From JBBQCW01 sp038319025 (GTDB lineage Bacteria > Actinomycetota > Thermoleophilia > Solirubrobacterales > Solirubrobacteraceae), in the NCBI GenBank assembly GCA_038319025.1, contig JBBQCW010000006.1:62001-126000 (forward strand): DNA of 64,000 bases. The letters are read 5' to 3'. How positions within the stretch are numbered: the first letter of the stretch is position 1; each line of letters starts with the position of its first letter. The notes below the pieces were generated by a model. That model did no database searches and was not told the DNA's origin. It worked only from the letters and a program-made list of their open reading frames with translations. Positions 50,915-59,420 of this stretch are shown piece after piece. The translations under genes were made by a program, and so were the position numbers.

Positions 50915-51409
50915 CTAGTTCTCGCCCTCGCCGGCGAAGTCCTCAGGTGACACCTGGTCGAGGAACTCCTTGAAGCGATCTACGACTTCTTCGGTGTCCT
51001 CGACGTCGTGCTCAAACTCGATCGCCGACTCGGCGATGACCTCTTCTGCAGCGAAGATCGACGCACCGGAACGCACGGCCAGGGCGAGCGCATCGCTGGG
51101 CCGAGCGTCGATCTCCACCTCACGGCCGTCGACCGTCAGGGTGATCGTGGCGAAGAACGTGTTGTCCTTGAGTTCGGTGACGGAGACCGATGTGCATTTC
51201 GCCTCAAGTTCGCCCAGCATGTCGTTGAGCAGGTCGTGGGTCATCGGGCGTGGGGTCGTTTGACCCTGCAGCTTCATGAGGATCGCCGCAGCCTCAGGGT
51301 GCCCGATCCAGATCGGCAGGAAGCGGTTTGAGTCGACGGTCTTGAGCAGGACGATCGGCTGTTTGCCAACCATGTCGAAGCTCACGCCGTAGATGACCAT
51401 CTCCTGCAA
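50915..51409 (-). CDS. Bifunctional nuclease domain (DUF151) protein
   Basis: A 164-residue protein of the BFN/DUF151 family. Signatures: LLKTVDSNRFLPIWIGHPEA, RPMTHDLLNDMLGEL, DNTFFATITL and the conserved DARPSDALALAVRSGASIF. Plant and mycobacterial relatives have nuclease activity or act in stress responses. The acidic C-terminus (ASP/GLU-rich, about 125-164) is extra. TTG 51409 is chosen because GAGGAG lies 7 bases before it. Confidence 0.92.
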   Translation of the reverse strand: MQEMVIYGVSFDMVGKQPIVLLKTVDSNRFLPIWIGHPEAAAILMKLQGQTTPRPMTHDLLNDMLGELEAKCTSVSVTELKDNTFFATITLTVDGREVEIDARPSDALALAVRSGASIFAAEEVIAESAIEFEHDVEDTEEVVDRFKEFLDQVSPEDFAGEGEN

Positions 51410-51445
51410 GGACTTGCTCCTCGGGGGTTGCCGGGGTGGCTGCTC

Positions 51446-51451
51446 AGTATA
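51446..51451 (-). promoter_or_regulatory. -10 candidate for the DUF151 gene
   Basis: TATACT on the minus strand, 37 bases before the TTG start, one mismatch from consensus. A -35 could not be identified. Confidence 0.4.
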
Positions 51452-51502
51452 GGTCGCGCGGGTGTCGGGCCACCCTGCTGCGCCCCCCGAGGCTTCGGAC
51501 GA

Positions 51503-51781
51503 TCAGCGGCGCGCCGCCTGCTCACGCCGACCGCCGAACCAGGTGCTGACATCCACCAGGAAGGCGAACCCGACCAGAAACCACTCGAAGCCGACGACAC
51601 GGTTCCCGGACGAGAAGCAGAGCGTGTAGGCGAGCGTCGTCCAGGGCAGGATGAAGAACCCCGCGAGCGGCACCCACCACTCGTCGAAGGCGCGGTCGAG
51701 CAGGCTGTTGTCGAAAATCCAGACGAAGAACAGAGCCAGACGCGCCGACACGAGCGCGAGCAGAACAACAAGGCAACCCAT
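51503..51781 (-). CDS. Small three-helix membrane protein, unknown
   Basis: A 92-residue protein: ATG 51781 (MGCLVVLLALVSARLALFFV) begins a membrane helix, then FDEWWVPLAGFFILPWTTLA and YTLCFSSGNRVVGFEWFLVG supply further helices, and a basic end GGRREQAARR. The WW-VP-LPWTT pattern looks conserved-type, but I cannot name a function. Divergent from the SDR gene, 57 bases apart. Confidence 0.7.
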   Translation of the reverse strand: MGCLVVLLALVSARLALFFVWIFDNSLLDRAFDEWWVPLAGFFILPWTTLAYTLCFSSGNRVVGFEWFLVGFAFLVDVSTWFGGRREQAARR

Positions 51782-51838
51782 GGCCACACGGTATCCGACG
51801 CGTGCCCCGCGGCCCCGCGAGCGCATAAGGTCCTGCGC

Positions 51839-52645
51839 ATGGCTTCCCGCGTGTTCCTGATCACCGGCGCGTCGAGCGGCATCGGCGAGGCCACGGCGAG
51901 ACTGCTCGCCCGCGAGCCTGGTGCGGCGTTGGTGCTGGTCGCACGCCGTGAGGATCGTCTGAACGCGCTGGCCGCCGAGCTTCCGTGTGAGACCTCGATC
52001 GTGGCTGCGGATTTGGTGGAGCCACGCGCCCCGGGGCTGCTGCGCGCCCACATCGAGGAACGGCACGACGGGCGCTTGGATCTGCTGGTTAACAACGCCG
52101 GCGCGGCCTGGCGCGGAACGTTTGCTGACGAGGGCTACGAGAACGTGCGCCGCACCATGGCTTTGAACTTCGACGCGCAGGTGCGCGTCACCGAAGCGCT
52201 GCTGCCTCTCCTGCGCTCAGCGGCGCCGAGCGCGATCGTGAACGTGTCCAGCACTGCCGGCCGCGTCGCTCGGCCCGGCTCGGGCGCCTACAGCGCATCG
52301 AAGTTCGCGCTGGCGGGCTGGTCAGATGCCCTGGCTGCGGAAGAGGCCGCGAACGGTGTCCACGTCGGCCTGGTCCTCCCCGGTTTCATCGCCACCGAAG
52401 GGTTTCCGGCGACGGAGTTGCTGGCCAAGCCATGGACTCGCTGGATGGTGTCGACGCCCGACCACGCAGCGGCCGCGATCCGCGATGTCGGCCTCGGCGG
52501 AAAGCACGAGCGCTACGTGCCCCGGCCCTACGGCCTGGCCGCGGCCTTCCGCGTGGTCGCACCCGGCCTGGCGCGACGTGGCGCAGCCCGCTCCGGCGCG
52601 ACGTTCACGACGAAGACGGGTGCTGACGCGGCGGAGAGTCGCTGA
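51839..52645 (+). CDS. Short-chain dehydrogenase/reductase
   Basis: A 268-residue classical SDR. Cofactor motif TGASSGIGEATARLL, NNAGAAWRGTF, catalytic Ser in IVNVSSTAGRV and YSASK (Tyr/Lys), then PGFIATEGFP. The arginine ending LVARREDRL at the second strand favours NADPH. ATG 51839 is used because the fold starts at residue 4; the in-frame region upstream is not conserved. Substrate unknown; the relation to fatty acyl or sugar reductases is open. Confidence 0.9.
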   Translation: MASRVFLITGASSGIGEATARLLAREPGAALVLVARREDRLNALAAELPCETSIVAADLVEPRAPGLLRAHIEERHDGRLDLLVNNAGAAWRGTFADEGYENVRRTMALNFDAQVRVTEALLPLLRSAAPSAIVNVSSTAGRVARPGSGAYSASKFALAGWSDALAAEEAANGVHVGLVLPGFIATEGFPATELLAKPWTRWMVSTPDHAAAAIRDVGLGGKHERYVPRPYGLAAAFRVVAPGLARRGAARSGATFTTKTGADAAESR

Positions 52646-52691
52646 ACGAAGCACCCGTAGGGACCATTCGAACGATCGATCTACGAACAGA

Positions 52692-52765
52692 TGGGCGATC
52701 CAGGATTCGAACCTGGGACCTCCTCCTTATCAGAGAGGCGCTCTAACCAACTGAGCTAATCGCCC
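52692..52765 (-). tRNA. tRNA-Ile (anticodon GAT)
   Basis: A 74-base cloverleaf on the minus strand: acceptor GGGCGAT/ATCGCCC, D arm TAGCTCAGTTGGTTAGAGC, anticodon loop CTGATAA with GAT, T arm GGTTCGAATCC, discriminator A. Stands alone, not within an rRNA operon. Confidence 0.95.
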
Positions 52766-52799
52766 GGGGTCGGCGATGGTAGCGAACAGTGCTCGGGCG

Positions 52800-53684
52800 T
52801 TACCCGCTGGGTGTGGCGCTGATTCGTCGCGCCAGCGCGACCGCTTCTTCAGCCGAGGCGACGACGAGTTCCACGCGGTATCCGTCGGACACCGGTCGAA
52901 CGGCTAGGTCGCTACCCAGCGCCGGGCCGAGGGCCTCTCGGATCTCCTCGATGGCAGCGGCCTGGTCAGGGTGCAAGACGGTCACTCCGCGACGGGCGCG
53001 GGGCACATCAGGCTCGTTTGCCTCGCGGGCCTTGGTCTCGGTCACCCGCACTGACCACCCGTCGTGCGCCGCCGACCGCGCCAGGCGGCGGCGATCTGCG
53101 TGATCGGTGGCCAGCAGCAGTGCGCGACCGTGACCTTCGGTCAGTACGCCGGACTCGAGCAGCGTGAGCGCCTCGTCGGGCAGATCCAACAGGCGCAACA
53201 GGTTGGATACGGCCACGCGACCCCGACCACAACGACGGCCCACCTCCTCGCGCGTCAGGCCGAGCTCTTCGACCAGCGCGGCGACCGCGTGGGCCTCTTC
53301 GACCGGGTTGAGGTCCTCGCGCGCCATGTTCTCGACGAGGGCAAGTTCGATCGAGGCTGCATCGGTGTGGTCCTGGACGAGCGCGGGAACGGTCAGCAGA
53401 CCGGCCTGGCCGGCGGCGCGCCAGCGGCGTTCGCCGGCGACGAGTTCGTACGTCCCCCCCGGGAGCGGGCGCACCAGCACCGGCTGCAGGACACCGTTGG
53501 CATCGAGTGATGCCGCGAGCGCCGTCAACGACTCCTGATCGAACCGCTTGCGCGGCTGATTCGGGTTGGGAACGATCACGTCGATCGGGAGATCCCGAAG
53601 CTGCGCCCCGGCCGCCGGCCCCGTTTCCGGTGAGACAGTCAGGATAGCCGCCAAGCCGCGGCCCATTCCGGTAGCTCTAGCCAC
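52800..53684 (-). CDS. parB: Chromosome-partitioning protein ParB
   Basis: A 294-residue CTP-dependent clamp that loads at parS. N-terminal start GRGLAAIL, then the core LPIDVIVPNPNQPRKRFD, VLVRPLPGG and YELVAGERRWRAA, ENMAREDLNPVEEAHAVAAL, and the helix-turn-helix LTREEVGRRCGRGRVAVSNLL. GTG 53684 has a strong AAGGAGGT 8 bases upstream and overlaps the parA stop by 8 bases; ATG 53666 is less likely. Two perfect parS sites lie about 1.6 kb upstream. Confidence 0.96.
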   Translation of the reverse strand: MARATGMGRGLAAILTVSPETGPAAGAQLRDLPIDVIVPNPNQPRKRFDQESLTALAASLDANGVLQPVLVRPLPGGTYELVAGERRWRAAGQAGLLTVPALVQDHTDAASIELALVENMAREDLNPVEEAHAVAALVEELGLTREEVGRRCGRGRVAVSNLLRLLDLPDEALTLLESGVLTEGHGRALLLATDHADRRRLARSAAHDGWSVRVTETKAREANEPDVPRARRGVTVLHPDQAAAIEEIREALGPALGSDLAVRPVSDGYRVELVVASAEEAVALARRISATPSG

Positions 53685-54435
53685 GCGCCGCCACCTCCTT
53701 GGCGAGCTCGAAGTATGCGTCCGAGCCGGCGCAGTGAGGGTCGTGGTGGATCACGGGGACCCCGAAGCTGGGGGCCTCGCCGATCCGGATGTTTCGGGGA
53801 ATCACGGTGTCGAACACCAGCGTGGGGAAGTGCTCGCGCACCTCGCGCTCGACATCACGCCCGAGGTTCGTGCGGGCGTCATGCATCGTCAACAGCATCC
53901 CGGCGACGGTGAGTCGTGGATTCAGCTCCCGCTGTACCAGCGCCAGCGTGTCGAGGAGGCCCGCGAGGCCCTCCAAGGCGAAGTACTCGGTTTGAACGGG
54001 CACGATCACCCGGTCGGCAGCCACCAACGCGTTGATGGTCAAAGGACCGAGAGCGGGCGGGCAGTCCAGCAGCGTGTAGGCAAAGCGGTCACGGATCGGG
54101 GCCAGGGCGTCGCGCAGCCGGTTCTCCGACCCGGCTTCGAGCGGCAACTCCAGGCTGGCGGCGGCCAGATCCGGGTTGGACGGCAGCAGCGAAAGGCCGG
54201 CGATCCCCGTGGAGCACATCGCCTCCTCGGCGGTGGCCCGCCCGGCCAGGACGTCGTAGACGCTCGGCTCGGTGTCGCGCGGGTGGCCCAGGCCGACAGT
54301 CGCATTGGCCTGGGGATCGACGTCTACGAGCAGCGTCTCGTAGCCCGCCTCAGCGATGCAGGCCGCGACGTTGACGGCGGTCGTGGTCTTGCCGACCCCG
54401 CCCTTCTGATTCGCAACCGCGTAGATCGTGCCCAT
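53677..54435 (-). CDS. parA: Chromosome-partitioning ATPase ParA (Soj)
   Basis: A 252-residue deviant Walker ATPase. Start MGTIYAVANQKGGVGKTT contains the KGGVGKTT nucleotide loop; also LLVDVDPQANATVGLG, YTLLDCPPALGPLTINAL, VPVQTEYFALEGLAGLLDTL and VIPRNIRIGEAPSFG. ATG 54435 is preferred over an in-frame ATG 54498. It works with ParB to move replicated origins apart. Confidence 0.96.
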   Translation of the reverse strand: MGTIYAVANQKGGVGKTTTAVNVAACIAEAGYETLLVDVDPQANATVGLGHPRDTEPSVYDVLAGRATAEEAMCSTGIAGLSLLPSNPDLAAASLELPLEAGSENRLRDALAPIRDRFAYTLLDCPPALGPLTINALVAADRVIVPVQTEYFALEGLAGLLDTLALVQRELNPRLTVAGMLLTMHDARTNLGRDVEREVREHFPTLVFDTVIPRNIRIGEAPSFGVPVIHHDPHCAGSDAYFELAKEVAARG

Positions 54436-54522
54436 ACGATGGCTCACGCTAGCGGCCCGAGCGGTCGGAGCGGCGGTGATGTTTCGGATCCGAAGCACCT
54501 CACTATGAACTTGAGGGCTCGG

Positions 54523-55236
54523 CTACGCATGCAGCGGTCGTTTACTGGCCATTCCGGCTCGCCGCGGGTAACGGTTCGGGGTTGAACCAACCTTCAGGTA
54601 GAGGTACAGCGTTCGCTCTCGCGCCGCTGGGAAGGGCTGGACGGCAACCATCTCGGGAACGCCCAGACCCAGTTCGGCGGCCGCGGCCGCGCCATCGGCC
54701 GCCTCGGGCTCATCGACCGTTCCCTTCCAGGCGACAAGCAAGCCAGCGGGTGCGAGCAGCGGCGCGGCGTATTCAGCGACCACCGGCAGCGCGGCGAGCG
54801 CCCGGGCGGTGACGACGTCATGGCGCCCATGGCCACCGTCCCACTCCTCGATCCGCAACGGAATGACATCGACGTTTGTGAGGCCCATGGCCTGCGCGGT
54901 CTGCACGATGAATCCGGCCTTTTTGTGCGTGCTCTCGACGGCCGCCACCTGCGCGTCCGGCAGAGCAGCGGCCAGCACCAGAGCGGGAATGCCGGCGCCG
55001 GATCCCAGATCGGCGAGATGCCGCGCCGCGCGAACCGGGGCCAGATCCAGCGCGACGAGTGCGTCTGCGACATGGGCGTCGACGGCGTCGATCGGTGCTC
55101 GGACGGCCGTCGGTGCGCGGTCGTCCGCGGCGAGGCGCTCCAGGAGCACGCCGAGGCGCCCTGCGGCCGAGGCTGGGAGGTCGTATTGCGCCACCAGCAC
55201 CGCAAGCCGGTCCCGGGTGCCGTACTCGACGCCCAT
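54523..55236 (-). CDS. rsmG: 16S rRNA (guanine(527)-N7)-methyltransferase
   Basis: A 237-residue SAM methyltransferase (GidB). LADLGSGAGIPALVLAAALP is the SAM loop; ESTHKKAGFIVQTAQAMGL, DVVTARALAALPVVAEYAAP and LLVAWKGTV follow the family. The last 25 residues are basic. Placed between parA and jag as in many bacterial origins. Confidence 0.94.
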   Translation of the reverse strand: MGVEYGTRDRLAVLVAQYDLPASAAGRLGVLLERLAADDRAPTAVRAPIDAVDAHVADALVALDLAPVRAARHLADLGSGAGIPALVLAAALPDAQVAAVESTHKKAGFIVQTAQAMGLTNVDVIPLRIEEWDGGHGRHDVVTARALAALPVVAEYAAPLLAPAGLLVAWKGTVDEPEAADGAAAAAELGLGVPEMVAVQPFPAARERTLYLYLKVGSTPNRYPRRAGMASKRPLHA

Positions 55237-55270
55237 CAGTGCCGACCCGTGTCGGACGCCGGCGTTCCAG

Positions 55271-55290
55271 GGTGTTTCACGTGAAACACC
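55271..55290. other. parS centromere site 1
   Basis: A perfect 20-base palindrome containing the 16-base consensus TGTTTCACGTGAAACA at 55273-55288, where ParB nucleates. It is in the spacer between rsmG and jag. Confidence 0.93.
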
Positions 55291-55341
55291 CGCTCGTGAC
55301 GGACCGGGTCACCGGCGTGTCGGCCAAACATCCGCGCTTGG

Positions 55342-55363
55342 AGGTGTTTCACGTGAAACACCT
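55342..55363. other. parS centromere site 2
   Basis: A second perfect copy of TGTTTCACGTGAAACA at 55345-55360, within a 22-base palindrome, 72 bases from site 1 and 20 bases before the end of jag. Confidence 0.93.
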
Positions 55364-55382
55364 GCCTTCCCGGCAAGGCTGG

Positions 55383-55850
55383 TCAGGCCTGCGTCGGCGT
55401 GATGACGAGGCGACGCTCGGGTTCGTTGCCCTCGCTGTGCGTCTCGAAACCCCCGCGATCGCGAAGGTGCTCGTGAACGATGCGGCGCTCCGCGGGGTTC
55501 ATCGGCTCCAACCGGACTGGGCGGTCGTCCTCGACTGCCCGATCCGCCGCCTCATCCGCTTGCCGCTCCAAGATCTCGCGACGCCGGGCTCGGTAGCCCT
55601 CAGCATCAATGACGACCCGTCCCGGGAGATCCTGGGCGACGAGCGCACGCTGAGCGAGGTGCTGGATGGCGTCGATCGTGGCGCCGTGGCGCCCGATGAA
55701 CAGCCCAAGGTCATCACCGTCGACCGTCCCCACCAACTCTTCGGGCGTCACCACAACCGACACCTCCGCCTGCAGCTCAAACGATTCGACGATGTGCTCG
55801 AGAAGATCGCGGACGACCTCCTGTGCCGTGGCCGTGTCGTCCGTGGTCAT
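55383..55850 (-). CDS. jag: Jag/KhpB-type RNA-binding protein (KH-R3H)
   Basis: A 155-residue protein. The KH domain carries LGLFIGRHGATIDAIQHLAQ; the R3H domain follows as MNPAERRIVHEHLRDRGG and ETHSEGNEPERRLVI. Jag/KhpB binds RNA and affects cell shape and division. The N-terminal Jag_N domain is short or absent. ATGA overlap with yidC. Confidence 0.93.
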   Translation of the reverse strand: MTTDDTATAQEVVRDLLEHIVESFELQAEVSVVVTPEELVGTVDGDDLGLFIGRHGATIDAIQHLAQRALVAQDLPGRVVIDAEGYRARRREILERQADEAADRAVEDDRPVRLEPMNPAERRIVHEHLRDRGGFETHSEGNEPERRLVITPTQA

Positions 55851-56836
55851 CGACGCCTCCCGGATCGCTTCTTCTTTCGTCGCGGCGGAGGCGGCGGAAC
55901 CGCCCCAGAACCCGCACCATTACTGCCGTTTGACGCATCCGAGCTGGAAGACTTTGCCTTGCCCTTGGGCTTCGGTCCCGCGGCGAGCTCGGTCGACGAG
56001 CTACCGCTCCCGTTGGCCACCAGGGCGGCGGTCCCTTCGATGGGCACCCCGACCAGCGCCTCCTTCTCCGCCTCGTGACGGGTCCTCATCCTCCGGACCA
56101 CGACCGCCTGACCCACCGTCCAGAAGTTGGTGGTGATCCAGTAGAGAATCAGACCAGCCGGGAAGCTGATGATGAAGATCGTGAAGACGAACGGCAGGCC
56201 CATCATCAGCAGCCGTTGATTGCGATCAGCGGTGACGCTCATGATCATCGAGGACGCCAACTGCGAGCCGATGTACAGCACCATCAGCACGGCGAGCACC
56301 ACGCCGGTGGCCGGCGCGGTGATGTCGGGGATGAAGAGGAAACTCGTCGGGAAATCGTGGTGAATCGCAGTCCCGTAGTCCGTGCAGGTCGTCGAACCGA
56401 GCGAGTGGAATTTCGGGGACGTGTGGACGAACTGCCGGATCCCGGGGCAGATGTCGACCTTGAGATCCGTCCGCAGCATGTAGAACAGCGAGATGAAGAC
56501 GGGAAGCTGGAACAACAAGGGGAGACAGGACCCAAACGGGTTGACCTTGTTCTCCTTGTAGAACTTCATCATCTCCTGATTGCGCTTCTCAGGATCGTCC
56601 TTGTAGCGCTCCTGCAGCTTCTTCAGCTCGGGCGCGTGCTGCTGCAGTGACTGCGTCGCCTTCAGCTGCTTGTAGGTCAACGGGATCAGGATCGTGCGCA
56701 CCGTGATGGTGAGGGCGATGATCGCCAGGCCCCAGCTCAGGCCGACCGTGTCATGGAAAAACAGCAGCACCGACTCGAACACGCTGATCAGCGGCGCGAA
56801 GATGTCCTGAATGATGTTGGCGAGCACGAGGGTCAT
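55847..56836 (-). CDS. yidC: Membrane protein insertase YidC
   Basis: A 329-residue YidC/Oxa1 insertase without the large periplasmic domain of E. coli. Core: GLSWGLAIIALTITVRTILI, LTYKQLKATQSLQQHAPELK, QRYKDDPEKRNQEM (spaced as in the family), NPFGSCLPLLFQLPVFISLF, and FPAGLILYWITTNFWTVGQA. An external loop between segments 2 and 3 contains Cys pair CPGIRQF and TTCTDYG. C-terminal Ser/Gly/Lys-rich tail ends in a basic stretch that may touch ribosomes. Follows yidD by ATGA overlap. Confidence 0.95.
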   Translation of the reverse strand: MTLVLANIIQDIFAPLISVFESVLLFFHDTVGLSWGLAIIALTITVRTILIPLTYKQLKATQSLQQHAPELKKLQERYKDDPEKRNQEMMKFYKENKVNPFGSCLPLLFQLPVFISLFYMLRTDLKVDICPGIRQFVHTSPKFHSLGSTTCTDYGTAIHHDFPTSFLFIPDITAPATGVVLAVLMVLYIGSQLASSMIMSVTADRNQRLLMMGLPFVFTIFIISFPAGLILYWITTNFWTVGQAVVVRRMRTRHEAEKEALVGVPIEGTAALVANGSGSSSTELAAGPKPKGKAKSSSSDASNGSNGAGSGAVPPPPPRRKKKRSGRRR

Positions 56837-57099
56837 GTGACGGAGCGTGTCTGTGGGGGACGAGCAGCGAACAGCCGCTGCTCAGCCACGGGATCGTGGC
56901 CACCATGGCTCCACGGGTTGCAGCGCAGCACGCGCCAGGCAGCCAGGATCGAGCCGCGAAGTATGCCGTACTGCTCGACCGCTTGTACGCCGTAGTCCGA
57001 GCACGTCGGGTGGTACTTGCATCGGCGCGGGAACAACGGAGAGATCACGCGCTGATAGGCGCGAATGGGGGCGGTGGCCACGCGGCCGGGGCGACTCAC
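56833..57099 (-). CDS. yidD: YidD membrane-protein insertion efficiency factor
   Basis: An 88-residue protein with the typical pattern IRAYQRVISPLFPRRCKYHP, TCSDYGVQAVEQYG and RCNPWSHGGHDPV; the three Cys are conserved. It assists YidC. GTG start overlaps rnpA stop (GTGA). Confidence 0.95.
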   Translation of the reverse strand: MSRPGRVATAPIRAYQRVISPLFPRRCKYHPTCSDYGVQAVEQYGILRGSILAAWRVLRCNPWSHGGHDPVAEQRLFAARPPQTRSVT

Positions 57100-57521
57100 T
57101 GACCGGCCTCGCCGCTCGCGGCCTTGGCCATGAGTTCGGCCAATGCGCTCTGTACACCGACCAAGCCCTCGCGCTGCGCTAGCTCAAGGGATGGAGGGCG
57201 GGCCACGATCACCATGTCCTGACCGAGAGCGAGCACACCGGACTCAGCCGCAAATGCCTCGCGAAGGAGTCGCTTGACGAGGTTGCGCTCCACCGCACCC
57301 CCCACTTTGCGGGAAACCGACACCCCTAGGCGCGGGTCCGCGGTGAGCGTGCCGTCGGCATCGCCCGTTCGGGGAAACCCGTAGAGCACGAACCACCGGT
57401 TGGCGTGAGAACGGCCCTGCCGGTACACGCGATCGAACTCGGCGCTGCGAGAGAGGCGCCCCCGGCGGGTGCGGCCTCTAGATGCTGCGCCGGTGCCGAC
57501 CTTCCGCCGCGAGGCGGTCAC
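57096..57521 (-). CDS. rnpA: Ribonuclease P protein component
   Basis: A 141-residue basic protein that helps the RNase P RNA trim tRNA leaders. RLSRSAEFDRVYRQGRSHAN and the RNR-type motif AVERNLVKRLLREAF are present, with RLGVSVSRKVG. About 20 N-terminal residues are extra. GTG 57521 lies one base after the rpmH stop. Confidence 0.95.
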   Translation of the reverse strand: MTASRRKVGTGAASRGRTRRGRLSRSAEFDRVYRQGRSHANRWFVLYGFPRTGDADGTLTADPRLGVSVSRKVGGAVERNLVKRLLREAFAAESGVLALGQDMVIVARPPSLELAQREGLVGVQSALAELMAKAASGEAGQ

Positions 57522-57522
57522 G

Positions 57523-57657
57523 TCAGACCGTCAGGCTTTTGCGGCCCTTGTCGCGCCGGCGCTTGAGCACCGCGCGGCCGGCCTTGGTCGACATGCGGCC
57601 GCGGAACCCGTGGGCACGGGCGCGCTTGCGTTTCTTGGGCTGATAAGTGCGCTTCAT
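57523..57657 (-). CDS. rpmH: 50S ribosomal protein L34
   Basis: A 44-residue L34: MKRTYQPKKRKRARAHGFRG followed by RMSTKAGRAVLKRRRDKGR. ATG 57657 is set by the invariant MKRTYQP start. First gene of the minus-strand origin operon. Confidence 0.98.
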   Translation of the reverse strand: MKRTYQPKKRKRARAHGFRGRMSTKAGRAVLKRRRDKGRKSLTV

Positions 57658-57687
57658 AAGGATGGTCCTTGGGGACGACGGCGGCGG

Positions 57688-57693
57688 ACTATA
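57688..57693 (-). promoter_or_regulatory. -10 element of the rpmH operon
   Basis: TATAGT on the minus strand, 30 bases before the rpmH ATG. No clear -35. Confidence 0.45.
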
Positions 57694-57850
57694 TCGCGCG
57701 AGCGGCCTCCGGCGCGTCATGCGGTGCCGCGCACAGCCCTCGCACAGGCGTCTAGGTGCGCACAGGCACGTTGGTCGGTGTGATTCTGCCGCGATTTGCG
57801 AGGTGCCCACGCCCCTGCGGGCCCGGGCGCCTAACCGGTCGGTGCCCGTT

Positions 57851-57859
57851 TGTTATGTT
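57851..57859 (+). promoter_or_regulatory. Extended -10 promoter candidate for dnaA
   Basis: TGTTATGTT is TGn plus TATGTT; transcription would start near 57866, leaving a leader of about 67 bases before GTG 57933. Confidence 0.4.
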
Positions 57860-57932
57860 CGCCACGCCGGGTCGTTGGACCTCCTCGTCTATAGCCGCAA
57901 AGCCGCTCCGCAAAGGGCAGTTGACGCCTGCC

Positions 57933-59297
57933 GTGACCCTTGATCCCACCATTCTCTGGCGTTTCGCCACCCGCGATCTGCGCGGGGCGATGGACGACGC
58001 CACCTACGACCTGTGGATCGCCCCTCTCGAGGTCGACGCGATCGAGGGCCAGGTGCTTCGGCTCCGCGCCCCCGATGCCATTCGCGCGTGGGTGCAGGCG
58101 CGACTGCGTCGCGTGATCGAGGATGCCGTCGGCCGAGCAGCAGGTTCGGCGATGACCGTCGAGATCGTCGGGGCGCCACTGGTTGTGGGCGCCTCCTCCT
58201 CGTCAGCGGCCGCGACGAGCGCAGGCGACGGCCTCGCTCCAGGACCCGGCCTGAACCCCAAGTTCACCTTCGAGCAGTTCGTGATCGGCGACGCCAACCG
58301 CTTTGCCCACGCCGCAGGCCTGACCGCCGGTGAATTGCCGGGCCAGGCCTACAACCCCCTGTTTCTGTACGGCGCTCCCGGCGTTGGCAAGACTCACCTG
58401 CTCCATGCGATCGGGAACTACGTCACGAGCCACGAGCCCTCGCTGACCGTGCGTTGCACAACTGCGGAGCACTTCACCAACGATTTCCTCGGCGCTTTGC
58501 AGGCAAACGGCATAGATCGGTTCAAAGCCCGATACCGCCGCGTGGATCTGCTGCTCATCGACGACGTGCAGTTCTTGGAGCGCAAGGTCAAGACCGAGGA
58601 AGAGTTCTTCCATACGTTCAACGCGCTACGCGATGCAGGGGTCCAAGTCGTGCTCACCTCCGATCGCCTTCCCCGCGACATGCTCGCACTAGAAGATCGG
58701 CTCCGCGAGCGGTTTGAATCCGGGCTTGTCGCCCAGATCGATGCGCCTGACCCTGCCACGCGCATGACGATCCTGCGTAAGCGCGCCGCACTGGATGGCA
58801 TCCACGCCGAAGACGGCGTCCTGGAGCAGGTCAGTGAGCGCGTGACCACGAGCGTTCGTGCTCTGGAGGCAGCGTTGATCCGTGTCGTGGCGTTTGCTTC
58901 CCTCACGGGCAAACCGCTCACCGAAGCGCTCACCGTGCGCGTGCTGAACGATCTGTATCCCGCACGTGTAGTCGCCGCGCGTCAGGAGATCACGGTCGAC
59001 TCGATCATCGATCTCGTCGCCGGCCGATTCTCCCTCACCGCCGAAGAGCTCCGTTCCTCATCACGCTCACCGCGTATCGCCTGGCCCCGGCAGCTAGCGA
59101 TGTTCCTCGCCCGTGAGCACACCCACCACAGCCTCCCCGCCATCGCGCGCGCCTTCGGAACGCAAACCGCCCACACCACCGTTCTACATGCTCACCGCCG
59201 CACCCGCACCCGTCTCGAAGACGATCCTGAGTCCAGCGCATTGGCCCGTGATCTGTCAGCTCAGCTCAACGGACGTCGACATGACCGCAGCGAATGA
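57933..59297 (+). CDS. dnaA: Chromosomal replication initiator DnaA
   Basis: A 454-residue AAA+ initiator. Domain I: ILWRFATRDLRGAMDDATYD; short linker; domain III from LNPKFTFEQFVIGDANRFAH with Walker A YGAPGVGKTHLLHAI and Walker B DLLLIDDVQFLERK; domain IV with the DNA-binding helix IARAFGTQTAHTTVLHAHRR. The usual signature DHTTVL reads AHTTVL. GTG 57933 is chosen for a normal domain I; TTG 57921 and ATG 57855 are in frame upstream. Confidence 0.95.
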   Translation: MTLDPTILWRFATRDLRGAMDDATYDLWIAPLEVDAIEGQVLRLRAPDAIRAWVQARLRRVIEDAVGRAAGSAMTVEIVGAPLVVGASSSSAAATSAGDGLAPGPGLNPKFTFEQFVIGDANRFAHAAGLTAGELPGQAYNPLFLYGAPGVGKTHLLHAIGNYVTSHEPSLTVRCTTAEHFTNDFLGALQANGIDRFKARYRRVDLLLIDDVQFLERKVKTEEEFFHTFNALRDAGVQVVLTSDRLPRDMLALEDRLRERFESGLVAQIDAPDPATRMTILRKRAALDGIHAEDGVLEQVSERVTTSVRALEAALIRVVAFASLTGKPLTEALTVRVLNDLYPARVVAARQEITVDSIIDLVAGRFSLTAEELRSSSRSPRIAWPRQLAMFLAREHTHHSLPAIARAFGTQTAHTTVLHAHRRTRTRLEDDPESSALARDLSAQLNGRRHDRSE

Positions 59298-59420
59298 CAG
59301 ACTGCACAGTCCACGCACCGCCCCGTGTGCGCACGATTCTCGCTCGTTGCAGGCCCAGCCGGCCTCACAACACAGACGCACACCCCCTATGACTTCATCT
59401 TTCTCACAGAGGTATTCATC

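Larger units (their letters stand above)
57658..57932. other. rpmH-dnaA intergenic region (possible part of the origin)
   Basis: The two replication-related operons diverge here, the place where replication origins often lie. Promoter-like elements are present on both strands, but no 9-base DnaA box close to TTATCCACA was found on either strand, and no AT-rich unwinding block is visible. The functional origin may use variant boxes or lie elsewhere (for example before dnaN). Confidence 0.3.
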
